Of a stretch of 64,000 nt of DNA, positions 16,363 to 23,858 are shown piece by piece; within the stretch, counting starts at the first letter, position 1, and each line of letters begins with the position of its first letter. A program made the translations under genes and the position numbers. This DNA is from CADEED01 sp041395625 (GTDB lineage Bacteria; Pseudomonadota; Gammaproteobacteria; Steroidobacterales; Steroidobacteraceae): positions 1,240,001 to 1,304,000 of the forward strand of contig JAWLAE010000001.1 of NCBI GenBank assembly GCA_041395625.1, given 5' to 3'. The notes beneath the pieces were generated by a model, which was not told the origin of the DNA, did not search any database, and saw only the letters and a program-made list of their open reading frames with translations.

Positions 16363-17769
16363 CTAACGACTCGCAGCGGCCGCGCCGGCCAGGCGACCGA
16401 ACGTCGTCGCCGTCAGCAAGCCGTTGCCGGCCATGTAGCCCCAACTGGCTGGCCCCGAGATGCCGCGCGCGGCTCCCCCGCCGGCATAAAGGTTGGGCAG
16501 CGGCGTACCATCGTCGCGCAGCACTCGACCGACAGTGTCGACCGCCAGACCACCCTGCGTATGAAACAGCGCACCCGTGACCTTCACGGCGTAATACGGT
16601 GGCGCGAGTGTCGGCTTGCCGGTGAAGTCCCGCCCGAATGGACACTTTCGTTTGCCGAGTACCATCTCCGCCACGTCGCGCAGCGTTTGCGCCAGTGCGC
16701 CGGCCGGCAACTGCGTGGTCGCGGCCAGCTCGTCGATACTCGACGCCGTGACGATCGCGCGAGCCTCGATGGCATCTCGATAGTCGTCGAATTCCGTCAT
16801 CAACTGATGCAGGCGCTGATCGTAGATGTCCCAGGCAACGTGCCCAGGCTGCGCTACAACCTCGACCGCCTGCTCCGAGTAGCCTTTGGCTTCATTCGAG
16901 AAGCGCTGGCCCAGCGCATTGACCTGAAAGCCGCCCTCCATGATGAGCGGCCAGAGGATCGGAATGCCACGGCCCGCGGCGAGCCCACCGTGACCTTGAT
17001 AGGAATGGATGTCGCGGACCGCTGCCCCCAGCGCCAAGCCCCAACGGATCGCATCGCCCTTGTTGCCGGGGTGACCGAAGAACGTCGCGCCAACGATCTC
17101 CGGAATGTAGTGCGCGACCATCTCGGCATTGCCGGCGAAGCCACAACACGCCAGTATCACAGCATCGCAGGCCAAATCTTCGTTGCTGCCGTCGGGCCGC
17201 TTTATTCGCACACCCCTGACGACTGACTGCGCGTCGGCAAATAGGTGGGTAACCAGCGCGTCGGTCAGCACGTCGATGCCACGCCGTTCCACGGCCGCCG
17301 TCAGCGAGCCCATCAGCTCGGACCCGGTGCGATTGGGTGACCCGTGCATCCGCTTCACCGAATGACCCGGATAGAGAAAACTGTCGACCAGGGTGAGTGG
17401 CACACCATGAGCATCGACTAACCACTCGACCGTGCTGGCCGATGCTGTTGCCAGTGCGAGCGCGATGGCGGGATCGGTCTCACCGCGCGCTTTGTCCACA
17501 ATGTCCCGTGCGAACAGCTCGGGAGAGTCTTCGATACCGCGCTCGCGCTGCATGCGCGTACCGGCCGCCGGCAGCAAGCCCGTCGACATGGCGGTCGTAC
17601 CGAGCGCCGACGAATCGCGCTCCAGCACCAGCACCTCCGCACCCGCTTCGCTGGCAGCGAGCGCTGCCGTGAGACCGCAGCCGCCGCCGCCCACTATGAG
17701 CACGGCAACCTTGGCACTGAAGTCGGCCTCGTGCGGCCGCAGAATTCCGCCCCCAGTCTCGTCCATCAT
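16363..17769 (-). CDS. FAD-dependent oxidoreductase, fumarate reductase/KstD-like
   Basis: A 468-residue flavoprotein with VAVLIVGGGGCGLTAALAASEAGAEVLVLERD at about residues 20-50, STGLLPAAGTRMQRERGIEDSPELF, and the C-terminal PNLYAGGGAARGISGPASWGYMAGNGLLTATTFGRLAG that closes over FAD. It is a paralogue of the flavoprotein at 11853-13277 and belongs to the family that dehydrogenates or reduces ring ketones and fumarate-like substrates. The start at 17769 overlaps the azlD stop in an ATGATG context (4-bp overlap). The longer open frame runs into azlD and is rejected. The SUMF1-like gene follows after 3 bp. Confidence 0.85.
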   Translation of the reverse strand: MMDETGGGILRPHEADFSAKVAVLIVGGGGCGLTAALAASEAGAEVLVLERDSSALGTTAMSTGLLPAAGTRMQRERGIEDSPELFARDIVDKARGETDPAIALALATASASTVEWLVDAHGVPLTLVDSFLYPGHSVKRMHGSPNRTGSELMGSLTAAVERRGIDVLTDALVTHLFADAQSVVRGVRIKRPDGSNEDLACDAVILACCGFAGNAEMVAHYIPEIVGATFFGHPGNKGDAIRWGLALGAAVRDIHSYQGHGGLAAGRGIPILWPLIMEGGFQVNALGQRFSNEAKGYSEQAVEVVAQPGHVAWDIYDQRLHQLMTEFDDYRDAIEARAIVTASSIDELAATTQLPAGALAQTLRDVAEMVLGKRKCPFGRDFTGKPTLAPPYYAVKVTGALFHTQGGLAVDTVGRVLRDDGTPLPNLYAGGGAARGISGPASWGYMAGNGLLTATTFGRLAGAAAASR

Positions 17770-18110
17770 GCTCCGATCACGAAATAACGCCACAGCGCAT
17801 AAACGCTCATGCCGACGGCAATACAACCGACGATACTGCGTTTCCACAACAGGAACAGACTCGCGGCGATCGCGGCCGGCAGGCGGGGATTGTCGAGACC
17901 GAGCACGAGGGCATCCTGTCGAAACAGAATTTCGGGCACCACCAGCGCGGCCAGTGCACAGACGGGAGCATAGCGCAGAGCAGCTTCAACGCGCGGCGCA
18001 AACCGCAGCCGCTCGCCCACGACGAGCAAAGTGGAGCGCGTCACGAACGTAGCGAGCGCGACGCTCGCGATCGCCAAGGCCATCTCGAGCGGCGTATAGG
18101 CGTCGCTCAT
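17766..18110 (-). CDS. azlD: Branched-chain amino acid exporter subunit, AzlD family
   Basis: A 114-residue membrane protein with about four hydrophobic segments. The N-terminal ALAIASVALATFVTRSTLLVVGERLRFAPRVEAALRYAPVCALAALVVPEIL is the AzlD signature. It pairs with AzlC to form a two-component exporter of branched-chain amino acids or analogues. The ATG at 18110 overlaps the azlC stop by 4 bp. Its own stop overlaps the next flavoprotein start by 4 bp, tying the exporter to a catabolic operon rather than to amino acid genes. Confidence 0.9.
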   Translation of the reverse strand: MSDAYTPLEMALAIASVALATFVTRSTLLVVGERLRFAPRVEAALRYAPVCALAALVVPEILFRQDALVLGLDNPRLPAAIAASLFLLWKRSIVGCIAVGMSVYALWRYFVIGA

Positions 18111-18841
18111 CGATTCACCTGTGCGATCTCGCTGCGCGAACGCTTGCGCGCATCGAGCCACATCGCAACCGTGATGCCGATGATCACGCCGGCCAGCATG
18201 CCCAGGCGCAGCGGCCAAGCGTGCGCCAGCACCGCGACGACCGCTGCTGCCAGCGCACCAGCGAGCGCCGGCCATTCACGACACAGCGGTACGACCAGCG
18301 CCAGCAACGCCAGAATGCCTGCGAACTCCAGGCCCCAGTGAGTAGGAATATAGGCCGCACCCACGATGCCGATGATCGATGCGACGTGCCACAGCACCCA
18401 GTTGGTCAATGCCATACCAAAGTAATAAGCATCACGGTGGAGGAATGCGCCTTCGGTCGCAACCCGATTGGTGAACGCCACGACGACGAAATCGCCGCTC
18501 AGATAGCCGAGCCACAAACGACGCCACCAACTGTAATCCAGGAACCAGCTGCGTAGCGCCGCGCTGTAGATGACGAAGCGCAGATTGGTGATGATGGCGG
18601 TCGCCGCGATGATCCACACGGGTGTCACGTCTTTCAGCAATGGCAGTACCGCAAGCTGCGCCGAGCCGGCATAGGCCGTGAGACTCAGGCCCAACGCTGC
18701 CGACACAGCCAGGCCGAACTTGACCATGGCGACACCCGTGACCACGCCCCACGCCACCGCGCCTGGCATCGCAGGCGCAATATCCCGCATACCGCGCGCG
18801 AACTCCCGTCGGCGCAGGTCGGCCTCGTTCGGTGGTGACAT
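18107..18841 (-). CDS. azlC: Branched-chain amino acid exporter subunit, AzlC family
   Basis: A 244-residue integral membrane protein with the AzlC pattern: FARGMRDIAPAMPGAVAWGVVTGVAM, GLSLTAYAGSAQLAVLPLL and ATAIITNLRFVIYSAALRSWF. It is expected to form an exporter with AzlD in the inner membrane. The ATG at 18841 (MSPPNEADLRRREF) is chosen; the longer frame would reach into the divergent promoter region of the oxidase gene at 18903. It is the first gene of the seven-gene minus-strand run that ends at 11853. Confidence 0.9.
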   Translation of the reverse strand: MSPPNEADLRRREFARGMRDIAPAMPGAVAWGVVTGVAMVKFGLAVSAALGLSLTAYAGSAQLAVLPLLKDVTPVWIIAATAIITNLRFVIYSAALRSWFLDYSWWRRLWLGYLSGDFVVVAFTNRVATEGAFLHRDAYYFGMALTNWVLWHVASIIGIVGAAYIPTHWGLEFAGILALLALVVPLCREWPALAGALAAAVVAVLAHAWPLRLGMLAGVIIGITVAMWLDARKRSRSEIAQVNR

Positions 18842-18902
18842 GCGTCCAAGGTAGCGAACCGCCCACATTTTCGATAGCCCCATTGGGTTAGGATCGCGGC
18901 CC

Positions 18903-20030
18903 ATGCCAGCGGATTTCGACTGCATCATCATCGGCGCGGGGGTCGTCGGGCTCGCCGTCGCGCGCGCCTGTGCGCAGCGCGGCTACAGCACCCTGGTCGT
19001 CGAGCAGCATGGCCGCGTCGGCGAGGAAACCTCCTCGCGCAATTCCGAAGTCGTCCACTCCGGCATCTACTACCCCACCGGCTCACTGAAGGCCCGGCTG
19101 TGCGTCGCGGGCCGCGATGCGCTGTACGACTACTGCGACACCCGCGGCATCGCCACCCGACGCTGCGGCAAACTGATCGTCGCGACAACCCCCGCCGAAG
19201 AAACCGCATTGCGCGCACTCGCCGAGCGCGCCGTTCGCAACGGCATCGGCCCTACTGAATGGCTCAACGCGACGGCCGCGCGGCGGCTCGAACCGGATGT
19301 GGTGTGTACCGCGGCACTGTGGATCCCGATCACCGGCATCGTCGACAGCCATGCACTGATGAACAGCTTCGTCGCCGACCTGGAGTCTCTGGGAGGCCTG
19401 CTGGCCTTGCATACGACAGTTCTGCGTATCGTCCCCGAGCGCGATTCGTTCGCGCTGTTCACGGCCGGCACAGACACTGCCGTACGCAGTCGCGTGGTGA
19501 TCAACGCCGCCGGACTACACGGCACGCGGGTCGCGCGGCTGGTCGAAGGCATCGACCCTACCCGGATCCCGGCGACGCGCTATGCCCGCGGTTGTTACTT
19601 CGACTACGCCGGCAAGGCACCCTTCACGCATCTCGTCTACCCCATGCCCGTCGACGGCGGCCTTGGCGTACACGCCACCCTCGACCTGACCGGTCGTGTG
19701 CGCTTCGGTCCCGACGTCGAATGGCTCGACGCGATCGACTACACGGTAAGCCCCGCTCGCGGCGAATCCTTCTATGCAGCGATCCGCCGCTATTGGCCCG
19801 GGCTCAAGGACCACAGTCTCACACCCGGCTATGCCGGTATCCGTCCCAAGATCGTCGCGCCCGGCGAGCCCGCCGGCGACTTCCTCGTGCAACAGTCGGA
19901 CGCCCACGGCGTCCCGAACCTGATCAACTTGTTAGGCATTGAGAGCCCCGGGCTCACGTCATCGATGGCGCTCGGCGACTATGTCGCCGAGCGGATCGCC
20001 GAAGGATTGGGCGAGCTCGGCAACCGCTGA
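18903..20030 (+). CDS. lhgO: L-2-hydroxyglutarate oxidase-like FAD enzyme
   Basis: A 375-residue DAO-family flavoprotein. The N-terminal IIIGAGVVGLAVARACAQRGYSTLVVE binds FAD. The segment ETSSRNSEVVHSGIYYPTGSLKARLCVAGRDALYDYC is the L2HGDH/LhgO signature, and PDVVCTAALWIPITGIVDSHALM and GIRPKIVAPGEPAGDF also match. It probably oxidises L-2-hydroxyglutarate to 2-oxoglutarate, feeding electrons to the quinone pool. Together with gcdH and the succinate-semialdehyde-type dehydrogenase it hints at C5 dicarboxylate metabolism in this strain, though the genes are far apart. It is monocistronic and divergent from azlC. Confidence 0.87.
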   Translation: MPADFDCIIIGAGVVGLAVARACAQRGYSTLVVEQHGRVGEETSSRNSEVVHSGIYYPTGSLKARLCVAGRDALYDYCDTRGIATRRCGKLIVATTPAEETALRALAERAVRNGIGPTEWLNATAARRLEPDVVCTAALWIPITGIVDSHALMNSFVADLESLGGLLALHTTVLRIVPERDSFALFTAGTDTAVRSRVVINAAGLHGTRVARLVEGIDPTRIPATRYARGCYFDYAGKAPFTHLVYPMPVDGGLGVHATLDLTGRVRFGPDVEWLDAIDYTVSPARGESFYAAIRRYWPGLKDHSLTPGYAGIRPKIVAPGEPAGDFLVQQSDAHGVPNLINLLGIESPGLTSSMALGDYVAERIAEGLGELGNR

Positions 20031-20138
20031 TCGCAGGCGCAAGACTCGTCGTTCCAGCATGCCTGATCGGTACGGCGAACTTCCTTGAGCTAGCCAAAGG
20101 CGCTGCCATCTCGCTACTTGGTTTGACATGCAGTGAGA

Positions 20139-20555
20139 TCAGGCCCAAGGGTCCAGCAACTCGATCGAAGTACCTTTGAAGTCACGCGCATTGCGGGTAG
20201 CCAACATGAAGTTGTGCTCCATCGCGATTGCGGCAATCGCCGCATCCGCGAAATGAATCGGATTGCCCGCCGCATTCGCTGAACTAACCACTTCGGCGTA
20301 GGCCGCCGCTGAGCGCTCGCCAAAGGCGAGAATACGCCCGGCGAACAATGACACGAGTTCATTACTGAGTACGCCTTGCAGTTCGGCGCGGCGTTTGCCT
20401 GCAGGCAAAGCCTGCACGCCAGCCAACAGTTCGGCCAGGCTGATTGTCGTCAGATAGAGCGTCACCGGCCCTTGTCGATCTAGCCAGCCCAGCACCGCTG
20501 GATCGGGGCGAGGCTTCAGCGGTTCGGACACCACATTGGTATCCAGAACGATCAT
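20139..20555 (-). CDS. fitB: PIN-domain toxin, FitB/VapC-like ribonuclease
   Basis: A 138-residue PIN-domain endoribonuclease toxin. The acidic metal ligands sit at Asp5 (MIVLDTNVVSE), Glu42 (SLAELLAG) and Asp104 (HFADAAIAAIA), the same positions as in gonococcal FitB. The C-terminal LATRNARDF is also typical. It forms a toxin-antitoxin pair with the ribbon-helix-helix gene directly upstream; the two overlap by 4 bp (ATGA at 20552-20555). Toxicity would be held back by antitoxin binding, and the complex should autoregulate through the operator at 20789-20827. Confidence 0.9.
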   Translation of the reverse strand: MIVLDTNVVSEPLKPRPDPAVLGWLDRQGPVTLYLTTISLAELLAGVQALPAGKRRAELQGVLSNELVSLFAGRILAFGERSAAAYAEVVSSANAAGNPIHFADAAIAAIAMEHNFMLATRNARDFKGTSIELLDPWA

Positions 20556-20788
20556 GATTCAAAGCTCGCCGTTCGCGCCTTGCTGCGTTTGCGGCCGCGT
20601 GAAAGGTCCACGCCGCCGACGCGCTTGCCCAGAGATGCAAGAGCGGTGCCGAGACCGAAGTCTGGTCGCACCGCAGCATTCAAAATCTCACGCACTTCCG
20701 CTTCGGTACTGCGCCCAGCGTTTGCCGCGCGCGCCTTGAGTGCGCGGGCGGTTTCTTCCGGCAAGTTTCGTACTGTGATGGCTGCCAT
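20552..20788 (-). CDS. fitA: Ribbon-helix-helix antitoxin, FitA-like
   Basis: A 78-residue antitoxin. The N-terminus MAAITVRNLPEETARALKARAANAGRSTEAEVREILNAAV is a FitA/RHH DNA-binding domain: a beta-strand followed by two helices, with the characteristic Arg-rich start and AEVREIL helix. The tail (DLSRGRKRSKARTASF) is the toxin-binding part. The ATG at 20788 is preferred over one 9 bp upstream, because the upstream one would sit in the operator. It precedes and overlaps the toxin gene. Confidence 0.9.
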   Translation of the reverse strand: MAAITVRNLPEETARALKARAANAGRSTEAEVREILNAAVRPDFGLGTALASLGKRVGGVDLSRGRKRSKARTASFES

Positions 20789-20827
20789 TGATATCATCCA
20801 TTGATTTATGATAGCGTTATGCTATCA
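20789..20827 (-). promoter_or_regulatory. Operator of the FitAB-like toxin-antitoxin operon
   Basis: Immediately upstream of the antitoxin ATG lie TGATATCA (20789-20796), 12 bp, TGATAGCG (20809-20816), then TGCTATCA (20820-20827). The latter two form a palindrome, TGATAGC-GTTAT-GCTATCA. From memory, gonococcal FitAB binds TGCTATCA-N12-TGATAGCA, and both the half-site and the N12 spacing recur here. The position over the start region would allow autorepression. Confidence 0.7.
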
Positions 20828-20872
20828 AATTCTTCAGTTGATGGCAATTTTGATCAACTTAGTTCCGCGACG

Positions 20873-22330
20873 TCAGAAAACCAGCGGCATGATGAGCACT
20901 GCTCCGAGTGTGATGACGATGAGTGCGATCACATCCATCCTGAGGCCTGCCCGCACGAATTCGCCGATCGGCACCCGGCCGCTGGCATAGACCGCGGTGT
21001 TGGCGGGCGTGCCGATCGGCAATGCATAGCCGCAGGATGCCGCCAGCGCCGCGGGTAGCAACAGCAGCACCGGTGCAACGCCCGCCGCGGCTGCCACAGC
21101 GATCAATGCGGGTGCGACCGTCGCCGCAGCACTGGCGTTGGTGGCCACCTCGGTCCAGGCGATGACGATCGCGACGATGGTCAGGACGAGCATTGGGTAC
21201 GGCATGGCGGTCAGCATCTGCAGCCTATCGACGATGTAACGCGACAGGCCGCTGCTGTCCATCGCGTCGGACAAGGCGAGACTGCCGCCTAACAGCAGCA
21301 GCACTTCCCATGGCACGCGCCGCAGGTCGGCGGCGCCGAGTATCGTGCCGCGCTCGCCGCCCCCGGACGGAATCATGAACAGCACCACGGCGGCGACGAT
21401 CGCGAGTCCGGCGTCGGTTAGGCTCGCGAGCGGTGGCCAGGCCCGCCAGAGCGGACCCAGCGTCCAGGAAAACGCGAGCACGGTGAACACGGCTGCCACG
21501 CGTTTCTCCGCCGTCGTCATGCGGCCGGCGGGGCGCATCTCGGTGAGCATCGCCTCGCGTAACTTGGGGTCGGCCCCCAACTCGAAGCGAAACACGCCAC
21601 GGGTCAGTAACAGCCAGCCGGCTGGTACCAGCACGAGCGCCATGGGCACGCCGAAACTCGCCCAGGACGCGAACGTCACGGGCGTGCCGGTGCGTTGCGC
21701 AATGATGCCGGCCACCATCGCATTGGTGGGCGTGCCGACGACTGTCGACATCCCGCCGATCGTCGCCGCATAACCGACACCGAGTATCAGGCAGTAGGTG
21801 AAATGCCGCACGTCGCGCTCATCGGCACCGGGTCGCTCTGCACAAGCGGCCAGGCCGAGCGCCACCGGCAACATCATCAAAGCGGTCGCCAGATTCGACA
21901 CCCACATGCTGATGAACGCGGCGGCGACCATGATGCCCAGCACGATGCGTCGCGGCTCACCACCCGCCGCAGCGAGCACGTGGAACGCGATGCGCCGATG
22001 CAGCGCGGAGCGCTCGACGCCGAGTGCTACCAGCGCGGCGCCCAGCAGCAGAAACATCATCGGACTGGCGTATTCGCGCGTCACAGGATCGAGCTTGCCG
22101 AGGCCGAGGAGCGGCAGCAGCACGATTGGCAGCAATGACGTCGCACCCAGTGGCAATGCTTCCGTAGCCCACCAGATCACCATCAGCGCAGCAACGGCGC
22201 CACAACGCCAGGCGGCCACCGCAACGCCGTCGGGCGGCCCTGTCAGCAGCATGAGCACGAAGATCGCCGCCCCAGCGGTCAAGCCGAGCAACTGCACCGG
22301 GGTTCGGGGCGCCGGTCGTGACTGGCTCAA
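20873..22330 (-). CDS. SLC13/DASS-family divalent anion:sodium symporter
   Basis: A membrane carrier of about 485 residues with 11-12 helices. It has the DASS hallmarks: WWATEALPLGATSLLPIVLLPLLG near the N-terminus, GYAATIGGMSTVVGTPTNAMVAGI, and the re-entrant hairpins in each half. It probably imports dicarboxylates or a related anion. The two substrate/Na+ motifs, SNT in VcINDY, read SNL (VSNLATALMMLPVA) and TNA (TEVATNASAAATVAP) here, so specificity may differ. The start is uncertain: the first ATG would overlap the upstream adh gene by almost 60 bp, and a TTG at 22330, 4 nt after that gene's stop, fits an operon better. It is the last gene of the ilv-gloA-adh run. Confidence 0.82.
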   Translation of the reverse strand: MSQSRPAPRTPVQLLGLTAGAAIFVLMLLTGPPDGVAVAAWRCGAVAALMVIWWATEALPLGATSLLPIVLLPLLGLGKLDPVTREYASPMMFLLLGAALVALGVERSALHRRIAFHVLAAAGGEPRRIVLGIMVAAAFISMWVSNLATALMMLPVALGLAACAERPGADERDVRHFTYCLILGVGYAATIGGMSTVVGTPTNAMVAGIIAQRTGTPVTFASWASFGVPMALVLVPAGWLLLTRGVFRFELGADPKLREAMLTEMRPAGRMTTAEKRVAAVFTVLAFSWTLGPLWRAWPPLASLTDAGLAIVAAVVLFMIPSGGGERGTILGAADLRRVPWEVLLLLGGSLALSDAMDSSGLSRYIVDRLQMLTAMPYPMLVLTIVAIVIAWTEVATNASAAATVAPALIAVAAAAGVAPVLLLLPAALAASCGYALPIGTPANTAVYASGRVPIGEFVRAGLRMDVIALIVITLGAVLIMPLVF

Positions 22331-22334
22331 CGGC

Positions 22335-23426
22335 TCATTCCATGCGCAACACGGGCTTGATCGTCCGCGCGTGGTGCGCATCGTCGAGCGCACGGCCGAT
22401 GTCCGTGAACGGGTAGTCAGTCGTTAGACGATCGAGCGGCAGCTTGCCAGCCAGATACATCTCGGCCAGCAGCGGAATGAACACGTCCGGAACACTGTCG
22501 CCTTCCAGCACACTCGTGAGCGTCTTGCCGCCGACCAGCAGCGGCAGCAGGGTCTGCGCATAGGGCTCGCCCATCTTCGGCACCGTGGCGATCGCGCAGA
22601 CACCCTTGCGTCGCAGACAGTCGATCGCCGCAGCGATACTATCCACCTGGCCCGCGGTATCGAACGAATACATCGCACCGCCGCGTGTCAGCGAGCGAAC
22701 GCGAGCGGCGACATCACCCTCGCGTGCGTCGATCGCAGCCGTGGCTCCCAACGAGCGCGCCAGCTCCAGTCGCTCAGGGTTCACATCGACGGCCACGATG
22801 GTGGCAGCGCCCGCGATACGGGCCGCCATGACCGCGGCCAGGCCCACTGTCCCCGTGCCGAAAACAACCACGCTCGAACCGGCGACGACTCGCAGGTTGT
22901 TGAAGATCGCGCCCGCCCCGGTCTGGATGCCACAACCCAACGGCGCTGCCAGCTCGAGCGGCATGGCATCGTGCATCCTGACGACGCTGCGTTCGGTGGC
23001 GAGCGAGTGCGTCGCGAACGACGACTGCTGAAAGAACGACCCGGAAATCCGCTCGTCGCCGCGGCGCAGTGTCTTGGAGCCGTCGGCGCGCGCGCCACTG
23101 AACTGCAGATCGTGGCCGTGTTCGCAGTAGGCGGGCGAGCCCTGTGCACACAGTGCGCAAGCGCCGCAGGACCCGAACGTCATCACGACGCGATCGCCAG
23201 GCTTCACTTTGCCGACGCCTGCGCCCACGCGCTCCACCACGCCCGCGCCTTCGTGCCCCAGCACCGCTGGCAGCGGATACATCAGTGGTGCAAACAGGTC
23301 CGTGTGACAGACGCCGCTCGCGACCACTCGCACGACCACTTCGCCAGCGCGCGGCTCATCCAGCTCCAGCGGCTCGATGGTCGGCGGCTGATCAGCCGAG
23401 CGACTGACCGCAGCGGAAATAAGCAT
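22335..23426 (-). CDS. Zinc-dependent alcohol dehydrogenase (class III/aryl-alcohol type)
   Basis: A 363-residue MDR alcohol dehydrogenase. Catalytic zinc ligands are in GVCHTD and GHEGAGVV plus the later GCGIQTGAGAI cysteine. The structural zinc lobe is CGACALCAQGSPAYC. The Rossmann motif is FGTGTVGLAAVMAARIAGA, followed by VDVNPERL (Asp favours NAD). It resembles benzyl/geraniol-type and AdhB-like enzymes. It begins 3 bp after the gloA stop and is followed within a few bases by the SLC13 gene, so it belongs to the minus-strand run led by the acetolactate synthase gene. Confidence 0.9.
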   Translation of the reverse strand: MLISAAVSRSADQPPTIEPLELDEPRAGEVVVRVVASGVCHTDLFAPLMYPLPAVLGHEGAGVVERVGAGVGKVKPGDRVVMTFGSCGACALCAQGSPAYCEHGHDLQFSGARADGSKTLRRGDERISGSFFQQSSFATHSLATERSVVRMHDAMPLELAAPLGCGIQTGAGAIFNNLRVVAGSSVVVFGTGTVGLAAVMAARIAGAATIVAVDVNPERLELARSLGATAAIDAREGDVAARVRSLTRGGAMYSFDTAGQVDSIAAAIDCLRRKGVCAIATVPKMGEPYAQTLLPLLVGGKTLTSVLEGDSVPDVFIPLLAEMYLAGKLPLDRLTTDYPFTDIGRALDDAHHARTIKPVLRME

Positions 23427-23429
23427 GGA

Positions 23430-23849
23430 CTACCAGACTCCGCTGTTCGGCATCGACGCCCACGGCTCGCGCGGTGCCAGCGCCGCGCCACGCTGTAACA
23501 ACTCGACCGAAATGCCATCGGGTGAGCGCACGAAGGCCATGCGGCCGTCGCGTGGCGGACGATTGATGGTGACGCCGGCTGATTGCAAGTGCTCGCAGGC
23601 CGCGTAGATATCGTCGACCGCGTACGCGAGATGGCCGAAATTGCGGCCCCCCGTGTAGCTCTCGGGATCCCAGTTGTGAGTCAGTTCAACCTGCGCGTCA
23701 TGGTCGCCGGGCGCCGCCAGAAAGATCAGCGTGAAACGCCCTTGCGGATAATCCTTGCGCGACAGCAGCTCGAGCCCGAGCGCGTCCCGATAGAATCGCA
23801 GCGATGCCTCGACATCGGTCACGCGCACCATGGTGTGGAGGTACTTCAT
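23430..23849 (-). CDS. gloA: Lactoylglutathione lyase (glyoxalase I)-like VOC protein
   Basis: A 139-residue VOC metalloenzyme. MKYLHTMVRVTDVEASLRFYRDALGLELLSRKDYPQGRFTLIFLAA, VELTHNW and GHLAYAVDDIYAACEHLQSAGVTINRPPRDGRMAFVRSPDGISVELLQ reproduce glyoxalase I, including the metal ligands His5-region, Glu in VELTHN, His in FGHLA and Glu in SVELLQ. It is expected to detoxify methylglyoxal with glutathione. It starts 9 bp after the acetolactate synthase stop and ends 3 bp before adh. Such placement could protect cells from reactive carbonyls. Confidence 0.88.
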   Translation of the reverse strand: MKYLHTMVRVTDVEASLRFYRDALGLELLSRKDYPQGRFTLIFLAAPGDHDAQVELTHNWDPESYTGGRNFGHLAYAVDDIYAACEHLQSAGVTINRPPRDGRMAFVRSPDGISVELLQRGAALAPREPWASMPNSGVW

Positions 23850-23858
23850 GACGTCGCG

